A stretch of DNA of 64,000 nucleotides from Aeromonas jandaei (lineage in GTDB: Bacteria; Pseudomonadota; Gammaproteobacteria; Enterobacterales; Aeromonadaceae), in the NCBI RefSeq assembly GCF_037890695.1, contig NZ_CP149571.1, positions 4,246,001 through 4,310,000 of the forward strand, given 5' to 3'. A program made the position numbers and the translations under genes. This document shows positions 44,761 to 53,853 of the stretch, piece after piece (the first letter of the stretch is position 1; each line of letters starts with the position of its first letter). Below the pieces are notes generated by a model. The model was not told the DNA's origin and did not search any database. It saw nothing but the letters and a program-made list of their open reading frames with translations.

Positions 44761-46193
44761 AAAAACCGCGCTCCATCCGCCGCTTTCTGCTCACCGGTAT
44801 TCTCACGCTGGTGGGGCTCAGCCTCACTATCAGCGCCGTCATCGGCTATCTGGAGGCTAGCCACGAGATGGAGGAGCTGTTCGATGCGCGGCTGGCCCAG
44901 TCCGCCCGCATTACCGACCAGCTGCTGGAGCGCTATCTGGCCCAGCAAGGGGCGCTGCCAGCCAATGGCACCATCTATCAGGATTGGGAGGTGCAAAACC
45001 CCGACGAGTGAACCAAGGATCCCAGCTTCAATCTGAGTGGTGAGGATCGGGAACTCACCCCCTATGGTCACGAGTTCGAGCGCAACCTCTACTTCCAGCT
45101 GCTCAACGACAAGGGGGTAATGTTGCTGCGCTCCCCCAGTGCCCCGGACCAGCCACTGGTCGAGCTCACCCGCGGTTTCAGTACGGTGAAAAAGGATCAC
45201 CATCAGTGGCGCACCTTCACCCTCTACAATGAGGATGGCCGCACCTGGCTGGTGGTGGCCGAGCGGGATGACGAGCGCAGTGAACTGGCCAGCAAGATGG
45301 CGGCCCTTACCATGCTGCCCCTGTTGCTGACCCTCCCCTTTCTGCTGGTGCTGCTCTGGTGGCTCATCACCCGCGGTCTGGCGCCCCTTCGCCTGCTGGC
45401 GCAAGCGATCAGCGAGCGCCACCCCGCCAACCTGAGCCCGCTCAACCTCAAGATCGGCGCCCACGAACTGACTCCGCTCACCAACGAGATCAACCGCCTG
45501 ATGCATGCGCTGGCCGAAACCATCGAACGGGAGAAACAGTTCACCAACGAGGCAGCCCACGAACTGCGCACCCCGCTGGCAGTGCTGCGGATCCACAGTG
45601 AAAACGCCCTGAGTGCCGAGGATGAGGAGAGCCGCCAGCAATCGATGCTCAAGATGCTGCAGGCCCTCGATCGCAGCGACCGGCTGATCCGCCAGCTGCT
45701 GACCCAGGCCCGCATCGACAACCAGCAAGGGGTGGTGCAGAGCGAGCTCAACCTGAGCCAGCTGCTGCAAACCTCGCTGGCAACGCTGGCCCCCATCGCC
45801 CTGAAAAAGGATCAACAGCTCTCGCTGGAGGGGGAGGAGAATCTGATGGTGATGGGTCAGGGCACCCTGCTCGATCTGCTGTTCAGCAACCTTATCGACA
45901 ACGCGTTGCGCTACACCCAGGCCGGGGGCGAGATCACCGTCGAGGTACGGCAGGAGGGGCACAGGGTCAGGGTCGATATCCGCGACAACGGCCCCGGTAT
46001 TCCGACCGCGGCGCTGTCACGGCTGTGCGAGCGCTTCTTTCGGGTCAATCCCCAGCAGGGAGATGGCGTAGGCCTTGGCATGGCGATTGTCTCGCGCATC
46101 GCCCAGCTGCACGGCGCCGAGCTTGATGTCCACAACCGGCCGGAGGGAGGGCTGGAAGTGAGTGTGTTCCTCCCGCTTCCGCCGGCAAGATAA
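44757..46193 (+). pseudogene. qseC: QseC-like sensor histidine kinase interrupted by an in-frame stop
   Basis: The gene encodes a membrane histidine kinase: TM1 near residues 10-30, a periplasmic sensor, TM2, HAMP-like region, H-box (NEAAHELRTPLA), N-box (NLIDNALRYT) and G-box (DNGPGIP, GVGLGMAIV). An in-frame TGA at 45009-45011, codon 85, interrupts the sensor domain: the reading is NPDE-stop-TKDPSFNLSG in one frame, with the rest intact to the usual end (about 478 codons in all). A TGG-to-TGA change would explain it. As read, only an 84-aa fragment is made unless the stop is read through or the 3' part restarts (an ATG at 45120 would lack TM1 and half of the sensor). Confidence 0.85.
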
Positions 46194-46200
46194 GCGATAA

Positions 46201-46229
46201 GCAAACAGCCCGCGATGCGGGCTGTTTGC
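46201..46229. terminator. Bidirectional hairpin between kinase and protease genes
   Basis: GCAAACAGCCCGC and GCGGGCTGTTTGC form a perfect 13-bp stem with a 3-nt loop between convergent genes; the trailing T run is weak. Confidence 0.75.
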
Positions 46230-46231
46230 TA

Positions 46232-46726
46232 TCAATGACAATTTGGCTGCACGGTAAAGGTTCGGCCGGCATCCACCGGGCCGAGATCCGCCAGCAGGCG
46301 GCGGCCAAGCAGCACCGGATAGATCATGTCGCTGCGATCCCGCAGGGTGAACCACTCCTCGTACACCCTGTCCCCCAGACAGATGGACATGGTGACGGTT
46401 GGCCGCTGCTCGATGCCCCCGGCGCCGCGAATGGTCACGCTCTGCTCCACCGGACGCTCGAACTGCTGTTTGACCCGCTCACCGCTGTCGGCATCGGTCA
46501 CATCCAGCATGAAGCGCACCCAGGGTTTGCCATCCCGTTTGAAGTGGACGAGGGAGCGCGCATCAAGAGAGGAGGTGAGCGCACCGGTATCGAGCTTCAT
46601 CTTCACCGCCACACCGATCGGCATGATGAGTCCCTTCTCAACCCAGCCATAGCTGGTCGCTGTTGCCGCAAGTGCGCTGCCACAGAGCCCCCACAGGATG
46701 GCGGCACTCAACAATCTTTTGCCCAT
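46232..46726 (-). CDS. Exported retropepsin-like protease (RimB/'ATP-dependent zinc protease' family)
   Basis: The 164-aa protein has a signal peptide (cleavage near SALA-ATA) and a small beta domain with the D46-T-G-A motif (KLDTGALTSSLDA), the active-site pattern of retropepsin-type aspartic peptidases. The family has long been labelled as an ATP-dependent zinc protease, but the visible motif supports the aspartic type. Other starts are open upstream (46741 and beyond); MGKRLLSAAIL gives the best signal peptide. The substrate is unknown. Confidence 0.75.
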   Translation of the reverse strand: MGKRLLSAAILWGLCGSALAATATSYGWVEKGLIMPIGVAVKMKLDTGALTSSLDARSLVHFKRDGKPWVRFMLDVTDADSGERVKQQFERPVEQSVTIRGAGGIEQRPTVTMSICLGDRVYEEWFTLRDRSDMIYPVLLGRRLLADLGPVDAGRTFTVQPNCH

Positions 46727-47025
46727 CACGATCTCTCGCATTGTCGATATTGCGCCCAGATCTATCACAGCCAACCCGGGGGTCAACCCGATTTGTAGTG
46801 ACCAGCCGCAACCAGCCCTGCAAACCGCAACGGCAGACGACAGTCGGTGGCAGCAACGACGCCGATTGCATAGGGTTGAAAACAGGGGGAAAAGAGGTAA
46901 ATGGGAGGCAAGATAAGGTGCTGGATGAAGCTTGTGGCCAGCCTCAGGTTGTGACGCCAAAGGCTACCACAACAATGAGCGAATTATCAGTCTTGTTCTG
47001 AAGGGATTTTTGCCTACACTGTTGT
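46727..47025. other. Intergenic region between protease and guaC
   Basis: No convincing gene is seen in this stretch between divergent genes. It should contain the protease promoter and the guaC promoter. A possible guaC promoter is CTTGTT at 46993-46998 with TACACT at 47015-47020, which would start transcription near 47027. Confidence 0.45.
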
Positions 47026-47058
47026 AAACCGGAGGGCCTGAAAACCACCGGTTTTTTT
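47026..47058 (+). promoter_or_regulatory. Terminator-like leader hairpin upstream of guaC
   Basis: AAACCGG-A-GG pairs with CC-A-CCGGTTT (one mismatch) and runs into seven T residues. It has the form of an intrinsic terminator about 60 bp before the guaC start codon, just downstream of a plausible promoter, so it may attenuate guaC or end a very short transcript. Confidence 0.55.
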
Positions 47059-47121
47059 GCGCCTGCCGAAAATTTGCCACTGCAAAAGTGACTTTCAACA
47101 AGGCTCAATAAGGAATTTGTA

Positions 47122-48165
47122 ATGCGTATCGAAGAAGACTTGAAGCTCGGTTTCAAGGATGTCCTGTTCCGCCCCAAGCGCTCTACTCTCAAGAGCCGTT
47201 CCCAAGTAAGCCTGACCCGTCAGTTCACCTTCAAACACACTCAGACCCAATGGCAAGGCGTACCCGTTATCGCCGCCAACATGGATACCGTCGGCAGCTT
47301 TGCCATGGCGCGCACGCTGGCCGGTTTCGAGATGATGACCGCGGTACACAAGCACTACAGCCTTGAGCAGTGGCAAGCTTTCGTCAACGAGACCGACCCG
47401 GCGCTGCTGGGCCATGTGATGGTCTCCACCGGCACCTCGGCTGAAGATTTCGCCAAGACCCGCCAAATCCTCGCCATGTCCGAAGCGCTGCGCTTCATCT
47501 GTGTCGACGTGGCCAACGGCTACTCCGAACACTTCGTCGAGTTCGTGCGCAAAATTCGTGAAGCCTGCCCCAACCACGTCATTCTGGCGGGCAACGTGGT
47601 CACCGGCGAGATGGTCGAAGAGCTGATCCTCTCCGGCGCCGACATCGTCAAGGTCGGCATCGGCCCGGGCTCGGTCTGTACCACTCGCGTCAAGACCGGC
47701 GTCGGTTATCCGCAGCTCTCTGCCATCATCGAGTGTGCCGATGCGGCCCACGGCCTCGGCGGCCAGATCGTCGGTGACGGCGGCTGTACCTGCCCGGGCG
47801 ACGTCGCCAAAGCCTTCGGCGGCGGTGCCGACTTCGTGATGCTGGGCGGCATGCTGGCAGCCCACGAAGAGTGCGGTGGCGAGATCGTCGATGTAGACGG
47901 TGAGCCCTTCATGAAGTTCTACGGCATGAGCTCCTCCAGCGCCATGGACAAGCACGCTGGTGGCGTCGCCGAATACCGCGCCTCCGAGGGTAAAACCGTG
48001 CTGCTGCCATACCGCGGCCCGGTCGAGAATGCCGTGCGCGACATTCTGGGCGGCGTGCGCTCCACCTGTACCTACGTCGGCGCCAGCCAGCTGAAAGAGC
48101 TGACAAAACGGACTACCTTCATCCGGGTTCGCGAGCAAGAGAACAACGTCTATGGCAAGGAGTAA
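47122..48165 (+). CDS. guaC: GMP reductase
   Basis: GuaC converts GMP to IMP with NADPH and ammonia release, recycling guanine nucleotides to the adenine branch. The 347-aa length equals the E. coli enzyme. The active-site cysteine C186 lies in [11 protein letters not shown], and the phosphate-binding and flap segments ([22 protein letters not shown]) are present. AAGGAA precedes the start. It is monocistronic, with a terminator-like leader hairpin upstream and a strong terminator downstream. Confidence 0.97.
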   Translation: MRIEEDLKLGFKDVLFRPKRSTLKSRSQVSLTRQFTFKHTQTQWQGVPVIAANMDTVGSFAMARTLAGFEMMTAVHKHYSLEQWQAFVNETDPALLGHVMVSTGTSAEDFAKTRQILAMSEALRFICVDVANGYSEHFVEFVRKIREACPNHVILAGNVVTGEMVEELILSGADIVKVGIGPGSVCTTRVKTGVGYPQLSAIIECADAAHGLGGQIVGDGGCTCPGDVAKAFGGGADFVMLGGMLAAHEECGGEIVDVDGEPFMKFYGMSSSSAMDKHAGGVAEYRASEGKTVLLPYRGPVENAVRDILGGVRSTCTYVGASQLKELTKRTTFIRVREQENNVYGKE

Positions 48166-48209
48166 CCTGCCACAGACCGCCGTCACACGCTGACGGTTAG
48201 AAGCCAGTC

Positions 48210-48242
48210 AACCGGTGTGCTACCCTGCGCACCGGTTTTTTT
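48210..48242 (+). terminator. Terminator after guaC
   Basis: AACCGGTGTGC pairs with GCGCACCGGTT (one G-T pair) around a 6-nt loop and is followed by a T run. Confidence 0.85.
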
Positions 48243-48261
48243 GCATTTGGAACCCCGAGCC

Positions 48262-49470
48262 ATGACAACTCCCCTGCCCCCGTTTGACTGGGACATCTTC
48301 TGCTGCGTCGTCGACAACTTCGGTGACATCGGCGTCACCTGGCGACTCGCCCGCCAGCTAAAACGGGAGGGGAATATTGCGGCACATGGCGATGAGGTTC
48401 AGGTGCGGCTCTGGGTGGACGATCTGGCAAGTTTCGCCCGCATCTGCCCCGGGCTCGACCCGGCGCGGGATGGCCAGTGGGTCGATGGCATCTATATCCA
48501 GCACTGGCATGAGACCCTGCCGACCGACATGACACCGGCCAGAGTGGTGATCGAGGCCTTTGCCTGCGAACTGCCCGCCCCCTTCATTGAACGAATGGCC
48601 GAGCTGATGGCGAGCCAACCCAGGCCCCCCTGCTGGATCAATCTGGAGTACCTCTCGGCGGAGAGCTGGGTCGAGGATTGCCACGGCCTCGCCTCGCCAC
48701 AGCGAGTTGGCAACCAGAGCCTCAACAAATACTTCTTCTTCCCGGGCTTTACCGCTAAAACCGGCGGCCTTTTGTGCGAGCACGACCTCATCGCCGAACG
48801 GGAGCTGTGGCAGCAAGATGATGCGGGACTGGCAGCCTACTGGGCCAGCCTCGGTTTGCCGCCCAGACAAGAGAACGAGCTGCGGGTCAGCCTCTTTACC
48901 TACGAGAGCGATGCGCTGCAAAGCTTGGTCGAGAGCTGGTGCCAGAGCACCACGCCCGTCACCCTGCTGTTGCCGCTGGGGCGTTCTCTCAACGATGTGC
49001 TCACCGGCGCCGGTCTGGCAGATGCCATCCCTGCGGCCCAAGCGGGGGAGCTGCTCCACTCGGGCAACCTCACCATCAAGCTGCTGCCGATGACCGATCA
49101 GGCTGGTTACGATCGATTGCTGTGGAGCTGCGATCTCAATCTGGTGCGCGGGGAGGACTCCTTCGTGCGGGCCCAGTGGGCGGCTCGTCCTTTCCTCTGG
49201 CATATCTACCAACAGGAGGAGGAGGCCCATCTGGTCAAGCTGGAGCAGTTCCTCGATCACTATCTTGCTGATCTGCCTGCCGATTGTGCCCAATGGCTGC
49301 GCCGCTTCAATCTGGCTCTCAACCGTGGTGAAGATTGCCGCGAACTCTGGGCCCAATGGCCGCAATACAGCGCGATTTGGCAACAACATGGGCGACTCTG
49401 GTCACAGAAGCTGCTCCGGGATGGGGATCTCGTCACGAGGTTGGTGAAATTTCTGGAAAGCCGTATATAA
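48262..49470 (+). CDS. earP: EF-P arginine rhamnosyltransferase EarP
   Basis: EarP transfers rhamnose from dTDP-L-rhamnose to Arg32 of elongation factor P, activating it for polyproline translation. The 402-aa protein begins PPFDWDIFCCVVDNFGDIGV, the donor-site N-terminal GT-B domain of EarP, and has the conserved late segment LVRGEDSFVRAQWAARPF. It lies 45 bp before efp, the usual pairing. I used the ATG giving MTTPLPPF; 15 further codons upstream are open but lie in the guaC terminator. Confidence 0.95.
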   Translation: MTTPLPPFDWDIFCCVVDNFGDIGVTWRLARQLKREGNIAAHGDEVQVRLWVDDLASFARICPGLDPARDGQWVDGIYIQHWHETLPTDMTPARVVIEAFACELPAPFIERMAELMASQPRPPCWINLEYLSAESWVEDCHGLASPQRVGNQSLNKYFFFPGFTAKTGGLLCEHDLIAERELWQQDDAGLAAYWASLGLPPRQENELRVSLFTYESDALQSLVESWCQSTTPVTLLLPLGRSLNDVLTGAGLADAIPAAQAGELLHSGNLTIKLLPMTDQAGYDRLLWSCDLNLVRGEDSFVRAQWAARPFLWHIYQQEEEAHLVKLEQFLDHYLADLPADCAQWLRRFNLALNRGEDCRELWAQWPQYSAIWQQHGRLWSQKLLRDGDLVTRLVKFLESRI

Positions 49471-49471
49471 T
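49466..49471 (+). promoter_or_regulatory. Candidate efp -10 element
   Basis: A perfect TATAAT spans the last codon and stop of earP, 45 bp before the efp start. A weak TTGGTG lies 19 bp upstream. This suggests efp has its own promoter inside the end of earP. Confidence 0.4.
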
Positions 49472-49515
49472 CTGGCAGTTTTTATCCGTCCGTTTCACGA
49501 ACAGGAATTTTTTAC

Positions 49516-50082
49516 ATGAAAACCGCTCAGGAAATCCGCGCTGGTAACGTAGTCATGATCGGCACCGAGCCGATGGTGGTCCAGAAGGCTGAATTCAACA
49601 AATCCGGCCGTAACTCCGCCGTGGTCAAAATGAAGCTGAAAGGCCTGCTGAACGGCAGCGCCACCGAGACTGTCTTCAAGGCCGACGACAAGCTGGACGT
49701 TGTTCAGCTGGAGCGTAAAGAGTGCACCTACTCCTACTTCTCCGACCCCCTGTATGTCTTTATGGACACCGAGTACAACCAGTACGACGTAGAGAAAGAC
49801 AACCTGGGTGACGTGCTGAACTACCTGGTAGACGGCATGGAAGATCTGTGTGAAGTGACTTTCTACAACGAGAAAGCCATCTCCGTAGAACTGCCGACCA
49901 CCATCGTGCGCGAAGTTGAGTACACCGAACCGGCTGCCCGTGGCGACACCTCCGGTAAAGTGACCAAGCCTGCCCGTCTGAAAGGCACTACCTACGAGCT
50001 GGCTGTTGCCGCTTTCGTAGAAATCGGTGACAAGATCGAAATCGATACCCGCACCGGTGAATTCAAGCGTCGCGTCAACTAA
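49516..50082 (+). CDS. efp: Elongation factor P
   Basis: EF-P relieves ribosome stalling at consecutive prolines. The 188-aa protein has three beta-barrel domains (KOW-like N-terminus, then two OB folds). Arg32 at the tip of the modification loop ([10 protein letters not shown]) marks the rhamnosylated EarP type rather than the lysine-modified EpmA/B type, matching its neighbour earP. The C-terminus [18 protein letters not shown] is typical. A terminator follows. Confidence 0.97.
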   Translation: MKTAQEIRAGNVVMIGTEPMVVQKAEFNKSGRNSAVVKMKLKGLLNGSATETVFKADDKLDVVQLERKECTYSYFSDPLYVFMDTEYNQYDVEKDNLGDVLNYLVDGMEDLCEVTFYNEKAISVELPTTIVREVEYTEPAARGDTSGKVTKPARLKGTTYELAVAAFVEIGDKIEIDTRTGEFKRRVN

Positions 50083-50104
50083 TTGACCACGTTGAATTGA
50101 TTGC

Positions 50105-50133
50105 AAAAAAGCGAGCCTCCGGCTCGCTTTTTT
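50105..50133 (+). terminator. Terminator after efp
   Basis: GCGAGCC pairs with GGCTCGC around a 3-nt loop, with an A run before and a T run after. Confidence 0.9.
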
Positions 50134-50216
50134 ATTGCCTGTTTGCAGCTATAACGCCAACCTCCTTCAGAAAATCCCACCGCCGCCGCTAACCCAGATA
50201 ACCGGGGGAGCACACT

Positions 50217-50981
50217 ATGGCCAGATTATCCTTATCACTGCTGTTAATGACCATGCTGGCTGGCCATGTCGCGCAGGCGAGCGACGTTGCCCCTCCCATC
50301 GCGGAGCCACTCCCCCTCGATCACTGGCAAGCGAGCGACTGGAAAGGGCAACCCGAAGCGACCCAGATAGACAAGCAGACGGTGCTGTTTGCCAAGCACG
50401 ATAGCGACAACTATGTGGGTCTCGCCATCCTGCTGCCCGACTGGCAGCGCAGCGGCCAGCTCTGGCAACTGACCCGTGCCCTCAGCCAGCTGGGCTTTGA
50501 TACCCTGCTGCTGCTCCCCTCTCCCCAGCAAACCGAGCTCGACCCTGCCGCCGAGAAAAAAGCCAAGGAAAGCGACGCCTTTCGCAAACAACTGGCCGAG
50601 CGGATCAGCAAACTGGCCGATGCCAAACTGCAGGAGGGGGGCTTCAAGCTGATCCTGGCGCAAGGCACCGGCGCAGCCTGGACCGCCAACCTCATCGCCA
50701 GCGAACAGCTGCCCGCCCCCGATGCGCTGGTGCTGCTCGATGGCTTCTTCCCCGACCAGCAGAGCAACCAGATCCTCGCAAAAGAGATAGCACAGGGCAC
50801 CATCCCGACTCTGGATCTCTATCAGGAGGATGGCGGCCGCTGGCCGCTGCTGGCAGCCGAGGCTCGCCAGACCGAGAGCCGACGCAGCCACAAGCTCAAT
50901 TACCGTCCTTACGCCCTGATGGAACTGGGCGAAACCCCCACCCGCATTCAGGGGTGGCTCAACCATCTGGGCTGGCTCTGA
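50217..50981 (+). CDS. Exported DUF3530-like alpha/beta-hydrolase-type protein
   Basis: The 254-aa protein has a signal peptide (cleavage near VAQA-SD) and an alpha/beta-hydrolase-like pattern (VGLAILLPDWQRSG, LGFDTLLLLPSP, LILAQGTGAAW, ALVLLDGFFP). The usual nucleophile elbow GxSxG reads QGTGA, so hydrolase activity is doubtful. It resembles the DUF3530 family. It is monocistronic, after the efp terminator. Confidence 0.72.
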   Translation: MARLSLSLLLMTMLAGHVAQASDVAPPIAEPLPLDHWQASDWKGQPEATQIDKQTVLFAKHDSDNYVGLAILLPDWQRSGQLWQLTRALSQLGFDTLLLLPSPQQTELDPAAEKKAKESDAFRKQLAERISKLADAKLQEGGFKLILAQGTGAAWTANLIASEQLPAPDALVLLDGFFPDQQSNQILAKEIAQGTIPTLDLYQEDGGRWPLLAAEARQTESRRSHKLNYRPYALMELGETPTRIQGWLNHLGWL

Positions 50982-51112
50982 CCAGGGCCACAAAGCACGC
51001 GCAACATCACATCTGCCGGAGAAAGCCCACCCGCCATGGCGCGGTACACTGGCTCTGATGGCGCCCTTTTTGGCATCATGACGATTCAAACCCGAATATG
51101 GCAGGAAGGTAC

Positions 51113-52069
51113 ATGCAGCAGATTGTGTTTCTCGACAGCGATACCCTGGATGCGGGCATCACCCTGCATCATCCCGACTTTCCCCACCACTGGCAGAGTT
51201 ATCCCAGCACGGCCCCGGAACAGGTGGTCGAGCGGCTGAAAGATGCCAGCATCGCCATCATCAACAAGGTGCGCATCGGCGCCGCCGAGCTGGCCCAACT
51301 GCCGGAACTCAAACTCATCGCCCTGGCCGCCACCGGCAGCGACAACGTGGATCTGGAGGCGTGCCGCGCCGCCAACGTCGGGGTATGCAACATCCGCAAC
51401 TACTCGGGCCCCTCGGTGCCGGAACACGCCATGGCACTGATGCTGGCCCTGTCGCGCAACCTCTTCTGCTGGCGCCAGTCGCTGCTGGAGGGGCGCTGGC
51501 AACAGAGCGGCCAGTTCTGCTTCTTCGATCACAACATCATGGATCTGCACGGCAAGCAGCTAGGCATCATCGGCAAGGGAACCCTGGGTCAGGCGCTCGG
51601 CGAACGGGCCAAGGGGATGGGGATGACGGTACGTTACGCCCAGAGCCAGATCGGTGGCAGCCACGACGAGGATCGCCTGCCGCTCGACGAGCTGCTGCAG
51701 AGCTCGGATGTGATCAGCCTGCACTGCCCGCTCACCCCCTACACCCGCAACCTGATTGGCGAGCGGGAGCTGGGATTGATGAAACCGGGCGCCCTGCTGA
51801 TCAACGTCGGCCGCGGCGGTCTGGTGGATGAAGAGGCGCTGCTGCGGGCGCTGGCCAACGGCCGCCTCGGCGGTGCCGGTTTCGATGTGGCGAGCGTCGA
51901 ACCCCCGCCCCCTGACCATCCCCTGATGAAGGCGCTGCAATACCCCCACTTCATCCTCACCCCGCATGTAGCGTGGGCCAGCGAGGAGTCGATGCAGCGG
52001 CTGGCCGACCAGCTGATCGACAACATCAACGCCTTTGCCGCCGGTCGCCGCCAGCACCGGCTGGTCTGA
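51113..52069 (+). CDS. D-2-hydroxyacid dehydrogenase (HprA-like)
   Basis: This NAD(P)-dependent oxidoreductase (318 aa) interconverts 2-oxo acids and D-2-hydroxyacids, as hydroxypyruvate/glycerate dehydrogenases do. The dinucleotide motif GKGTLG and the catalytic triad segments NVGRGGLVDE (Arg), DVASVEPPP (Glu) and LTPHVAWAS (His) are present. AGGAAGG precedes the chosen ATG (MQQIVFLD). A terminator hairpin follows. Confidence 0.88.
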   Translation: MQQIVFLDSDTLDAGITLHHPDFPHHWQSYPSTAPEQVVERLKDASIAIINKVRIGAAELAQLPELKLIALAATGSDNVDLEACRAANVGVCNIRNYSGPSVPEHAMALMLALSRNLFCWRQSLLEGRWQQSGQFCFFDHNIMDLHGKQLGIIGKGTLGQALGERAKGMGMTVRYAQSQIGGSHDEDRLPLDELLQSSDVISLHCPLTPYTRNLIGERELGLMKPGALLINVGRGGLVDEEALLRALANGRLGGAGFDVASVEPPPPDHPLMKALQYPHFILTPHVAWASEESMQRLADQLIDNINAFAAGRRQHRLV

Positions 52070-52081
52070 GCAAACATGCAA

Positions 52082-52103
52082 AACGGGGCCCACTGGCCCC
52101 GTT
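52082..52103 (+). terminator. Hairpin after hydroxyacid dehydrogenase
   Basis: AACGGGGCC pairs perfectly with GGCCCCGTT around a 4-nt loop, with a short T-rich tail, between convergent genes. Confidence 0.7.
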
Positions 52104-52135
52104 GTTTCATTCCCACCATTCACGACAGATGGCGA

Positions 52136-52612
52136 TCAATCGTCGTCATGCCATCTGTGTTTTTTATGCTTCTTGTGCTTTTTGTGGTGCTTGTGATGGT
52201 GGTCATCATCATCGTAATAGCGATCCTGACTCTGGTGGCCATCGCCGGTCTTGGCACCGATGGCCGAGCCACTTGCTCCGCCAACCCCTGCGCCGATCAG
52301 CTGGCCAGTATCACCACCGACACTCTTGCCGATAGCAGCACCACCCAGCGCCCCCACCGCTCCGCCAAGGGCCGCTTCATTCTTGTTGCCCTTGTTGGCC
52401 GTCGCCGCGCCACCAGCTGCGCCGCCAATGGCCGCACCAACCAGCGCACCGGTATCGCCCCCCAACTCCTTGCCGATCATGGTGCCCGCTACCCCGCCTG
52501 CGCCGCCACCTAGAATGGCATTGAGGGTCTCGGAGGCGTGCACGGTCGTGCTGCCAGCGAGCAAGGCGCCCAACAGGGCCAGTGTGCGAAGCGCGCACGA
52601 ATTCATCTCCAT
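52136..52612 (-). CDS. Exported glycine-zipper protein with His/Lys/Asp-rich tail
   Basis: The 158-aa protein has a signal peptide (about 1-27, ending VHA-SE), a glycine-zipper central region with repeated GxxxG spacing (GGGAGGVAG, GAAIGGAAGGAA, GGAVGALGGAAIG, GAGVGGASGSAIG) and a highly charged C-terminal tail (125-158). The tail carries ten histidines among lysines and aspartates. The zipper suggests membrane association or oligomerisation; the tail looks metal-binding. AGGAG lies 6 nt before the chosen ATG. The role is unknown. Confidence 0.75.
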   Translation of the reverse strand: MEMNSCALRTLALLGALLAGSTTVHASETLNAILGGGAGGVAGTMIGKELGGDTGALVGAAIGGAAGGAATANKGNKNEAALGGAVGALGGAAIGKSVGGDTGQLIGAGVGGASGSAIGAKTGDGHQSQDRYYDDDDHHHKHHKKHKKHKKHRWHDDD

Positions 52613-52880
52613 GGGTACTCCTGTCAAACCTGATTAATTCCACCGGCACTATACAAAGCAGCGGGGCCAGCGCCAGATGGGGGACAATCGCCCCCCATGC
52701 TGCTCAAGTTGCGCCAAATCAGGAATGCAGGCGGAGCCATCGATGCAACGAATTGAATCAGAAGGGGAAACCGGTGAAATATCAGAAGTGGAGGCGAGCA
52801 ACCAAAGGCAGTTGCCACAACTTGCTCCCGTCAGGGGCAAGCGGCCATCGGACAGCTCCTGTCACCAGCCCTGCAGCCGG

Positions 52881-53822
52881 TTAGCGAGAGGAGGATGCGG
52901 CGTATTGCGCCATGATGACCTGACGCAGCAGCGCGCGCCCCTCATCGATGCGGGTTGAACGGGAGATCCCCTTCGCCCACATCAGCGCCAGGGTGCGGCT
53001 CAGCACCGGTTCGTGCAACGCCACGACCTTGAGCTGGGGATCGCACTGGTTCGCGGCATAGAGCCCGGGCAGGATGGCAACCGCCAGCTCGGAGCGCACT
53101 AGGCCGTAAAGCGTCTCGACATACTCTGTGGTGTATCTGGGTTTGAGCCTGGGCAGCTGGCTCTGGGCCAGTCCATTGACCTGCCGGCTGACGTTGCCTC
53201 TGGCAAAGAGGGCTATGTCGCGGCGGGTCAGCTCCTGCCAGCTGATGGCCTCTTCCCCTGCCAGCGGATCCTGCCGGTTGATCACCGCCACCAGCGCATC
53301 GTCCAGCAGCGGCGTCACCTCCAGCGAATCGGGCAACTCGCCATCCAGCACGCCAATCCCCGCATCCAGAGACCCCTCGGCCAGCGCCTGCAACAGACCG
53401 TCGTTGGTGTGATCCTGAAACTCGACCCGCAAGCCCGGAAACTGCTGCTGCAGACGGGCGGCCGCCAGCGGAAACATCAGGGTGCAGGCCGACGGGATCA
53501 GACCGATGCGCAGGGTGCCATAGCCCCCTTCTGCCATCACCTGCTGCATGTCGGCAAAAGCGGCGTGGGCCACATTGAGCAGCCCCTTGGCGTGGGGCAA
53601 AATCGCCTCCCCCTGTTCGGTCAGGGTGACCGCCTGCGCGGTGCGGTGAAACAGTTTGCCGCCAAGCACAGATTCAATCTGGCGCAGGGCACTGCTCAGG
53701 GCAGGCTGGCTGATGGCCATCTGATTGGCCGTTTCGGTGAAGTGGCGCAGCTGGGCCAGCGTGACAAAATACTGGATCTGCTTGAGAGAGAGCGCAGGCA
53801 GACGGCGCCAAGGTTCGGACAT
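52881..53822 (-). CDS. LysR-family regulator of the purine-salvage operon (predicted)
   Basis: The 313-aa regulator has the LysR winged helix (LKQIQYFVTLAQLRHFTETA, SQPALSSALRQIESVLGG) and a CysB-like effector domain (LRIGLIPSACTLMFP). It is divergent from the adenine deaminase gene across a 136-bp gap, so it is the natural regulator of that operon. The inducer is not known; a purine intermediate is possible. Confidence 0.88.
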   Translation of the reverse strand: MSEPWRRLPALSLKQIQYFVTLAQLRHFTETANQMAISQPALSSALRQIESVLGGKLFHRTAQAVTLTEQGEAILPHAKGLLNVAHAAFADMQQVMAEGGYGTLRIGLIPSACTLMFPLAAARLQQQFPGLRVEFQDHTNDGLLQALAEGSLDAGIGVLDGELPDSLEVTPLLDDALVAVINRQDPLAGEEAISWQELTRRDIALFARGNVSRQVNGLAQSQLPRLKPRYTTEYVETLYGLVRSELAVAILPGLYAANQCDPQLKVVALHEPVLSRTLALMWAKGISRSTRIDEGRALLRQVIMAQYAASSSR

Positions 53823-53837
53823 GAAATCGACAACCGG

Positions 53838-53853
53838 AGAAAAACGTTTGCAA
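53838..53853. promoter_or_regulatory. Weak PurR-like site
   Basis: A 16-mer with the core AAACGTTTGC agrees with the E. coli PurR consensus (ACGCAAACGTTTNCNT) at about 11 positions, in the gap between the LysR and adenine deaminase genes. The left half is poor. Confidence 0.25.

Noticed and set aside
52628..52880. Possible small gene between the glycine-zipper and LysR genes
   Set aside because: Short open frames exist on both strands but none has a ribosome-binding site or protein-like composition.
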